Origin: Bordetella parapertussis
GTDB taxonomy: Bacteria > Pseudomonadota > Gammaproteobacteria > Burkholderiales > SG8-41
Reading direction: 5' to 3'
DNA: 57,454 bases
Assembly: GCA_945864585.1 (NCBI GenBank)
Contig: CAMBCF010000012.1
Coordinates: 1-57,454, forward strand
Each line of letters opens with the position of its first letter. Position 1 is the first letter of the stretch. The notes beneath the pieces were generated by a model that saw only the letters and a program-made list of their open reading frames with translations, searched no databases and had not been told where the DNA came from. This document shows, piece after piece, positions 51,504 through 57,454 of this stretch. Position numbers and translations under genes: made by a program.

Positions 51504-52199
51504 ATGTGGGTTTGGTTAATTTCGACTGGCCCCAACGCTCTGTTATTTGGGTGATTATCGCTGACTTGGGTTACGGTATCCACGTACCTTGTTATTCCGG
51601 AAGATCAGCTCAGACAGCGACTTTCCGGACGCGCCGGGCGCCGCGTGCGGTTGCTCTACTCGGGCCGCTACGAGCCGCTGAAAGGTGCTGATCACGCCGT
51701 GCGCGTTGCGGTCGAATGCATCAAGCGCGGGTTGAGCGTTGAAATGCATTGCTATGGCCAGGGCAGTCTGCGCGCGGAGATGGAACGCTTGGCCGCGCAA
51801 GCGACGGCTGGCGATTCCCTGATTCGGATTCATGACGCGATCCCGTATCCGGAACTGGTCGAGATTTCGCGCACGTTCGACCTGTTCGTGTGCTGCCACA
51901 TTCAGAGCGATCCGTCGTGCACGTACTTAGAGTCGTTTGGCGCTGGCCTGCCGATCGTGGGTTACGGCAATCGTATGTGGTGCAGGTTAAGCGAGGAGTC
52001 GCGGGCCGGGTTCTGCTCGCCATCTGGTCAACCGGAGAAGGTGGCCGACGATGTGCTGAAACTTGCCGGGAACTTCGAGAGTCTGGCCACGATGTCCGAA
52101 CGGGCGCGCCGGTTCGCCATCGAGCACACGTTCGAGCGTGAGTTCCAGCGGCGAATAGACGCCTTGAACCACGCGCTCGAACGGTCGTCGGTGCGTTAG
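51504..52199 (+). pseudogene. GT4 glycosyltransferase with internal deletion
   Basis: From the ATG at 51504 (AAGGA at 51493-51497) the reading MWVWLISTGPNALLFG looks like a GT-B N-terminus, then TGA at 51552. In the same frame the C-terminal half follows: TYLVIPEDQLRQRLSG, VRLLYSGRYEPLKGADHAVR, and the donor-site Glu region (CTYLESFGAGLPIVGYGN). Some 150 N-domain residues are missing, so an internal deletion is likely. A shorter product from GTG at 51645 would lack the acceptor domain. Confidence 0.75.
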
Positions 52200-52391
52200 T
52201 AGCGCCGTCAGAACACCTGGGTCTTGACGCTAAAACAAATGGGCCAGCCGGAGAAAATAGTTCGCGGCGGGCTGATGAATTAGCAAGCGATTTGTGCGCC
52301 ACAATCTACTCGCCTAGAGTTCAAGAGTATCTTTGTCGGTTCAACCCGGCCAGATCAAAATAGATCGTTAAATCGCTCGATACCGATTACC

Positions 52392-53621
52392 ATGTCTGTA
52401 CGAATCGCCTACTTTATCAACCAGTACGCCAAGGTGAGCCAAAGCTTCATCCGGCGGGAAATCCTGGCCTTGGAACGGCTGGGCTTTGAGATCGAGCGCA
52501 TTGCGCTGCGCGGGTGGGATGGTGAACTGGTGGACGAGGGGGATCACCAGGAGCGCGTGCGGACACGTTACGTGCTGCAGCAAGGGCTTTGCATGCTGGC
52601 GTGGGCCCTGTTACGCACGCTGTTAACCGCGCCTGGGCGTTTCTTGTCCGCGCTTGCGCTGGCACTGCGCATGGGCAGGCACGCTGATCGCTCACTGCCC
52701 TATCACCTGGCCTACCTCGCTGAAGCTTGGTGCATTCTGGCGTGGCTCAGATTTAGCGGCGCGGCCCACGTGCACGCCCACTTCGGTACTAACTCCGCCG
52801 AAGTCGTGATGCTGACGCACGCGCTCGGTGGGCCATCCTACAGTTTTACGGTGCATGGACCGGAGGAGTTCGACAAGCCGCAGTTTCTTGGCATCGGCGA
52901 AAAGATTCGCCGCTCTGCCTTTGTGGTGGCGATCAGTTCGTACGGCCGCAGCCAGCTTTATCGCTGGGTCGAGCCTGGGTACTGGGACAAGGTCAAGGTG
53001 GTTCACTGTGGTCTGGAGCCTTCGTTTCATGATGCCATGCCGGTGACAGCGCCCGAGGCGCCGCTATTGGTTTGTGTCGGGCGTCTTTGCGAGCAGAAGG
53101 GGCAATTGCTGTTGATCAAGGCGGCGGCGCGTTTGGCAGAGAAAGGCATTCCGTTCGGCTTGGTGCTGGCAGGCGACGGCGAAATGCGCAACGAGGTTGA
53201 AGCGTTGATCGCAAAGCATGCGCTGGGTAATCAAGTGCGAATCACCGGCTGGATCAGCAGCGAACGGGTTCGCGAAGAAATCCTCGCCGCGCGCGGTCTG
53301 GCGCTGCCCAGCTTTGCCGAAGGCCTGCCGGTGGTAATCATGGAGGCTATGGCACTGCGCCGGCCAGTACTGACGAGTTACGTCGCCGGCATACCGGAAC
53401 TGGTCATTCCCGGCGTGAATGGTTGGTTGTTTCCGGCTGGAGATATCGACTCACTTGCCGCCGCGATGGCGGAGTGCCTGTCGTGTTCAGCGGCTGCGTT
53501 GCAGCGCATGGGCGAAGCAGCGTATGCGCGGGTGCTTGAGCGCCACTCGATCGACATCGAAGCAGCCAAGCTGGCGGGCTTGTTTCTCCAGGCCGCGGCT
53601 GAAGTAGTGGCCGATGGGTAA
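52392..53621 (+). CDS. GT4-family glycosyltransferase
   Basis: 409 residues, GT-B fold, retaining. The N-domain carries IAYFINQYAKVSQSFIRREILALERLG (Pro-less glycine loop typical of WcaL/EpsE-like proteins), HVHAHFGTNSAEVVML and FTVHGPEEFD. The C-domain has LLVCVGRLCEQKGQLLLIKA, VLAGDGEMRNEVEALI, and the donor-binding ExxxxxxxE in FAEGLPVVIMEAMALRRPVLT. No signal peptide; a hydrophobic patch near 70-100 could touch the membrane. The 52200-52391 leader shows nothing certain. Next gene starts 12 bases later. Confidence 0.92.
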   Translation: MSVRIAYFINQYAKVSQSFIRREILALERLGFEIERIALRGWDGELVDEGDHQERVRTRYVLQQGLCMLAWALLRTLLTAPGRFLSALALALRMGRHADRSLPYHLAYLAEAWCILAWLRFSGAAHVHAHFGTNSAEVVMLTHALGGPSYSFTVHGPEEFDKPQFLGIGEKIRRSAFVVAISSYGRSQLYRWVEPGYWDKVKVVHCGLEPSFHDAMPVTAPEAPLLVCVGRLCEQKGQLLLIKAAARLAEKGIPFGLVLAGDGEMRNEVEALIAKHALGNQVRITGWISSERVREEILAARGLALPSFAEGLPVVIMEAMALRRPVLTSYVAGIPELVIPGVNGWLFPAGDIDSLAAAMAECLSCSAAALQRMGEAAYARVLERHSIDIEAAKLAGLFLQAAAEVVADG

Positions 53622-53633
53622 TGCGTGGCGCCC

Positions 53634-54804
53634 ATGACGGTGATCGAGATACTGTTGTGTTTGCTTGCGGTGGCAATATTAGTGCCGGTGCAGGTGCTGA
53701 TGGCCATGCCCGCGCACCATCCGCGCGCAATGCCCGATGGCCGGCGTCCCGCTGTGGCGGTCTTGATTCCGGCGCATGAGGAAGCTTTGGTAATTGCTGC
53801 TACGCTGCGCGCGCTAATACCGCAACTGGTCACCGGCGACCGCTTGCTCGTGATGGCGGACAACTGCACGGACAATACGGCGCAGATTGCTGCCGAGACT
53901 GGTGCTGAGGTGTATCAGCGATCCGACCAGGAACGTCGCGGCAAGGGCTATGCGCTCGATTTTGGTGTGCGCCAGCTTGAGCAGAAGCCACCTGAGGTGG
54001 TGCTGATCATCGATGCCGACTGCGTAATCGATGGCGGGGCGATTGAACGCCTGGCCCGTTTGTGTGTTGAGAGTGGCCGGCCGGTGCAGGGACTGAATCT
54101 CATGCAATCGCCCAAGGGCGCAGGACTCCGGACGCGCATTGCCGAGTTTGCATGGCTGGTTAAAAACCAGGTGCGCCCGCTAGGCCTATATCGCCTGGGA
54201 TTGCCCTGCCAGCTCATGGGCACGGGAATGGCGTTTCCCTGGGCGGTCATTAGCCGCGCGGCACTGGCAAGCGGGCACATCGTCGAAGATATCAATCTCG
54301 ACATTGACATTGCGCAGTCGGGTGTGCCGACGCTGTTCTGCCCCGAGGCGCGGGTCACCAGCACTTTTCCCGAAACGGCAGAGGGGATTGCCAGCCAGCG
54401 GACGCGTTGGGAGCACGGCCACCTCGGCGTGATCCTGAGCGCCGCGCCGCGATTATTCCTCGAAGCGCTGCGCCGTCGCGACGGCAATCTTCTCGCACTG
54501 GCGCTGGACTTGTGCATACCACCGCTGGCGCTGTTGCTGCTGCTGGTGTTAGCAGTGTTCGCCGTTAGTACAGTGTTTTACAGCGTGACGGCATGGGCTC
54601 TGCCGCTGTGGATTTCTGGTATCTCATTGTTTTTTTATGATGTTTTCTGTAATGTTGTACTGGGGGCGTTATGGGCGGCAGGTCATTTCTCTGGCTGACT
54701 TAGCCTGTGTGCCGTTTTATGTGCTGTGGAAAGTGCCGTTGTATTTGAAGTTCCTGGTGCAGCGGCAGGCGCAGTGGGTGCGCTCAAGGCGCGACGAGAA
54801 CTAG
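53634..54804 (+). pseudogene. GT2 glycosyltransferase with frameshift at T7
   Basis: Membrane GT2 of the processive (cellulose-synthase-like) type: VAVLIPAHEEALVIAATLRAL, DADCVIDGG, a metal/acceptor EDINLDIDIAQSG and QRTRWEHGHLG, with hydrophobic helices before (IEILLCLLAVAILVPVQ) and after (LALLLLLVLAVFAVSTVFY). As sequenced, a stop occurs at 54698. Removing one T from the run at 54630-54636 lets the frame continue through SVMLYWGRYGRQVISLADLA and ACVPFYVLWKVPLYLKFLVQ to a stop at 54802-54804, just ahead of the next gene. The gene is intact otherwise. Start GTG at 53625 is an alternative. Confidence 0.85.
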
Positions 54805-54807
54805 GTC

Positions 54808-55566
54808 GTGGGAAATTTTCAGCGCGATGTGTACTGCATACTGGGGCTACCGTTCGATGCCATCGATATGGCGGGCACCGTGTGCCAGGTTCGGGACGCA
54901 GCCGCGCAACGCACCCCTTGCTTCCTGTCGACCCCGAACCTAAATTTCGCCATTGGCAGCCGTAGCGATGGCGCATTTCGTGACTCGGTGATCCATAGTA
55001 ACCTGGTCGTTGCCGATGGCATGCCGCTGGTGTGGATAGCACGATTGCTGGATGTCCCGATTCGGGAACGCGTATCGGGTTCTACGTTGTTCGAAACGTT
55101 GCGCGGCGGTTCCGGCAAGCCGTTGTCGGTTTATTTTTTCGGCGGCCCCAATGGCGCGGCCGAAGCGGCATGCCAACGACTGCGGCAGGAAGGCGGTGGG
55201 CTGACCGGAGCGGGATATGACTCGCCAGGGTTTGGCTCAGTGGCAGACATGAGAAGTGACGAGATCATCCAACGCATCAACGCCAGCGGCGCCGACTTCC
55301 TGCTGGTGGCGCTGGGGGCCAGGAAAGGCGAGGCGTGGATTGAGCACAACCGTGCGCGCATCACGGTGCCGGTGATCAGCCACCTCGGGGCCGTGGTGAA
55401 CTTCGTCGCAGGCAGGGTCCACAGGGCGCCGGTATGGATGCAGCATATCGGGCTGGAATGGTTATGGCGGATCAAGGAAGAGCCCGCGCTGTGGCGCCGT
55501 TATTTCGCGGATGGACTGGCCTTGCTTTTGGTACTAGTGACCCGCGTCATCCCCTATGCGTGGTAG
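54808..55566 (+). CDS. WecG/TagA/CpsF family glycosyltransferase
   Basis: 252 residues, from GTG at 54808, three bases after the mended GT2 stop. Family marks: FLSTPNLNFAIGSRSD, VADGMPLVWIARLLDVPIRERVSGSTLFETL, YFFGGPNGAAEAACQRL and LLVALGARKGEAWIEHNRARI. It transfers a sugar (such as ManNAc-type) to a lipid-linked saccharide at the inner face of the membrane. The end (GLEWLWRIKEEPALWRRY) is typical. It is translationally adjacent to the STAS gene that follows. Confidence 0.93.
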   Translation: MGNFQRDVYCILGLPFDAIDMAGTVCQVRDAAAQRTPCFLSTPNLNFAIGSRSDGAFRDSVIHSNLVVADGMPLVWIARLLDVPIRERVSGSTLFETLRGGSGKPLSVYFFGGPNGAAEAACQRLRQEGGGLTGAGYDSPGFGSVADMRSDEIIQRINASGADFLLVALGARKGEAWIEHNRARITVPVISHLGAVVNFVAGRVHRAPVWMQHIGLEWLWRIKEEPALWRRYFADGLALLLVLVTRVIPYAW

Positions 55567-55947
55567 TTGCGCCGCCACAAACCGGGTGCTGCCGAGTTGC
55601 AAACTGCTACAGTGGAAATGAGCGCAGAAGGATTACACTGCGTTGTGCATCTGCGGGGTGCGTGGACGCAGCGCAATATCGCGCCAGTGCGCGATTGTTT
55701 CGCCAGCGCAGTGCTGGCCGGCAAGGACGTGCAGTTGGATATGGCCGGCGTTACTTACGTGGACAGCGCCTTTGTGGGACTGCTGACCTTGTTGTACGGG
55801 GAACAACAGCAACAGCGCAGGAAATTACTGATAACCTCTGTGCAAAAACCGGTGCACCGGGTGATCCGCTATTGTTGTGCGGAATACTTGCTTGTGGACT
55901 TGCCGGAAGTTTCGAGACACGAACTATCATCGACTGCAAAGCACTAA
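55567..55947 (+). CDS. STAS-domain protein
   Basis: 126 residues from TTG at 55567, directly after the stop of the WecG-type gene. A single STAS fold of the anti-sigma-factor antagonist class: VQLDMAGVTYVDSAFVGLLTLLYG holds the DS-type Ser that may be phosphorylated in such proteins. No partner kinase or sigma factor is encoded in view. Its position inside a polysaccharide cluster suggests post-translational control of synthesis or a scaffold role; this is inference. Confidence 0.8.
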   Translation: MRRHKPGAAELQTATVEMSAEGLHCVVHLRGAWTQRNIAPVRDCFASAVLAGKDVQLDMAGVTYVDSAFVGLLTLLYGEQQQQRRKLLITSVQKPVHRVIRYCCAEYLLVDLPEVSRHELSSTAKH

Positions 55948-55950
55948 CTG

Positions 55951-56841
55951 ATGTTAAACATTCTACTACTGGGTGCGAATGGCCAGGTCGGCTGGGAACT
56001 CGCGCGCACGCTTATGCCACTGGGGCGGGTGATTGTTCCTGAACGCAATCGTTGCGACCTGGCGCGCCCGGAGCAGTTGACTGCGCTGGTCGACGCGTTG
56101 CAGCCGGATGTGATCGTCAATGCGGCCGCTTATACGGCGGTCGACAAGGCGGAACAGGAAGTGAATCTGGCGATGGCAGTAAATGCCGAAGCGCCGGGCG
56201 CGTTGGCAATTGCCGCGCGCCGTCACGGGTCATTGCTGGTGCATTACTCGACTGATTACATATTCGATGGCGTGAAAACGGGGGCTTACTCCGAAACGGA
56301 TACGCCCAACCCGCGCAGCGTTTATGGCCGCAGCAAGCTGGCGGGCGAGCAAGCCGTGCGTGCTGCCGGTGCTGATCATCTGATCTTTCGCACCAGTTGG
56401 GTGTACGCCGCGCGCGGGAAAAACTTCCTCAGGACCATCCTGCGCCTGAGTGGCGAGCGCGAGGAATTGCGGATCGTGGCTGACCAGTTTGGCGCGCCTA
56501 CGTGGTCGCGGCTGATCGCTGAGGTTACCGCACTGGCGTTGCAGCAGGATCTCGCGCGCCGCAAAACGGGCGCGTTCGACAGCGGCACTTTCAATCTGAC
56601 CGCTGCGGGCGAGACCAGCTGGCACGGCTTCGCCAGCGCGATAGTCAGTGCCGCGCAGGCGCACGGCGCAGCGTCGATGTGCCGCACGGTGGTGCCGATC
56701 ACCACCGCCGAGTATCCATTACCTGCCGCGCGGCCTGCCAATTCGCGGCTCTCCGGGGCCAGACTCGCCGAGCGTTATGCACTGCAAATGCCGGAATGGG
56801 ATAGCTGCATGCAGTTGTGCATGGCCGAGATTTTCAATTAG
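55951..56841 (+). CDS. rfbD: dTDP-4-dehydrorhamnose reductase
   Basis: RmlD, 296 residues, last step of dTDP-L-rhamnose synthesis in the cytosol. Cofactor loop LLLGANGQVGWELARTL; NAAAYTAVDKAEQE; YSTDYIFDGVKTGAYSETD; and YGRSKLAGEQAV with the catalytic YxxxK; then FRTSWVYAARGKNFLRTIL. Length and order are normal. It lies three bases after the STAS gene stop, so belongs to the same operon. The other rml genes are not in view. It implies rhamnose in the product of the locus. Confidence 0.95.
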   Translation: MLNILLLGANGQVGWELARTLMPLGRVIVPERNRCDLARPEQLTALVDALQPDVIVNAAAYTAVDKAEQEVNLAMAVNAEAPGALAIAARRHGSLLVHYSTDYIFDGVKTGAYSETDTPNPRSVYGRSKLAGEQAVRAAGADHLIFRTSWVYAARGKNFLRTILRLSGEREELRIVADQFGAPTWSRLIAEVTALALQQDLARRKTGAFDSGTFNLTAAGETSWHGFASAIVSAAQAHGAASMCRTVVPITTAEYPLPAARPANSRLSGARLAERYALQMPEWDSCMQLCMAEIFN

Positions 56842-56935
56842 GAAAATTGCTTTCCGGTGTGCAGGGACAGATGCATCAAAATATGAGTTATCCTCGGCCA
56901 TCTCCGATTCCTAATTCACGTTTCACGCTTCACTG

Positions 56936-57454
56936 ATGCTTCGTATCCTCGTTACCGGCGGCACCGGTTACATCGGCTCCCACACGGTGGTCGAACTGAT
57001 GGCGGCAGGCCACGATGTTTTTATCATCGACAATCTTTGCAGTAGCAAAGTGTCAGTGCTTGACCGCATCGAACGCATCGCCGGCAGGCGGCCGGGGTTT
57101 GCGCAGGTTGATGTTGGTGACCGTGCTGCGCTGCGCCGGGTGTTATCCGATCACCGTTTCGATGCGGTGATGCACTTTGCGGGCTTGAAGGCGGTCGGGG
57201 AATCCGTGGCAAAGCCGCTCACGTATTACGCCAACAATGTATGCGGCAGTGTGGCGTTGTTCGAGTGCCTGCAGGAAGCGGGATTGAAGACGATGGTGTT
57301 TTCGTCGTCGGCGACGGTGTATGGCGAGCCGCCTTCAGTGCAGTTTCTTGAGGATTTTCCGTTGTCGCCGGTCAATCCTTATGGCCGCACCAAGATGATG
57401 ATCGAAGACATCCTGCGCGACATGGCTCGGGCCGATCCCGCCGCGCGTATAGCG
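56936..57454 (+). CDS. galE: UDP-glucose 4-epimerase, partial at the window end
   Basis: ATG at 56936; the reading frame runs open to the window end (about 173 codons shown of about 340). Marks: RILVTGGTGYIGSHTVVELM, DNLCSSKVSVLDRI, DAVMHFAGLKAVGESV, FSSSATVYGEPP and NPYGRTKMMIED (catalytic Ser and YxxxK). Interconverts UDP-glucose and UDP-galactose, supplying galactose for the locus. The preceding gap (56842-56935) ends in TTCACGTTTCACGCTTCACT, another word-like repeat. Confidence 0.95.
   Translation, partial: MLRILVTGGTGYIGSHTVVELMAAGHDVFIIDNLCSSKVSVLDRIERIAGRRPGFAQVDVGDRAALRRVLSDHRFDAVMHFAGLKAVGESVAKPLTYYANNVCGSVALFECLQEAGLKTMVFSSSATVYGEPPSVQFLEDFPLSPVNPYGRTKMMIEDILRDMARADPAARIA

Overview
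The window looks like a chromosomal segment of a betaproteobacterium (Burkholderiales/Alcaligenaceae-like by gene content; this is inference). The grounds are the GC-rich coding sequence, the rRNA 3' end that reads GGCTTGATCCTAT, and above all the many Bug-type periplasmic receptors of the tripartite tricarboxylate transporter (TTT) family: eight intact genes, one interrupted by a stop codon and one fragment, plus two tctBA permease pairs. That expansion is typical of Bordetella/Cupriavidus-like lineages.

Layout. 1-755: end of an rRNA operon (23S 3' end, 5S, terminator). 919-5331: two Bug receptors and a tctBA permease, then a beta-lactamase-fold fragment and a lytic transglycosylase. 7155-16532: seven paralogous class I SAM-dependent methyltransferases, all with export signals. 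Six run head to tail with overlapping or nearly abutting ends, and an APC-type permease follows. The first copy is set apart by a membrane-anchored spermidine-synthase-like gene on the other strand. This array is the most unusual feature. Its N-terminal and core motifs recall, from memory, the FAM173 (ATPSCKMT) lysine methyltransferases, but here with export signals and an added C-terminal domain I cannot name.

16686-26330: housekeeping genes (htpG, lplT, alr, radA) with an exported FGE-like protein, a Bug receptor, a cupin, a DUF4118 membrane protein and the remains of a possible restriction-modification locus. 26502-31014: decaying region with a Bug-hydrolase-Bug operon whose second Bug gene has an ochre stop, a transposase/Bug chimera, a pcp fragment, and tonB with at least three frame breaks. 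31014-32476: iron operon (FbpA-like protein, HemP, a small ORF, tonB) behind a candidate Fur box. 32731-38633: NlpC/P60 hydrolase, alpha/beta hydrolase, SelO, beta-hydroxyacid dehydrogenase, Bug, SDR.

38708-49953: a catabolic/transport island with three Bug genes (two a tandem duplication), a second tctBA, a luciferase-like monooxygenase, an HMG-CoA-lyase-like protein, an OYE-type reductase and an MmgE/PrpD protein. Together these suggest uptake and breakdown of a carboxylate whose identity is not evident. 50060-57454: an exopolysaccharide or cell-surface polysaccharide locus: MATE-like transporter, a broken and an intact GT4, a GT2 with a homopolymer frameshift, a WecG/TagA glycosyltransferase, a STAS protein, RmlD, and GalE cut by the window end.

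Spacers hold several kinds of short repeats: two copies of a 118-142 bp palindromic element, periodic word-like repeats ahead of start codons, and one dispersed repeat that lies inside a coding sequence.
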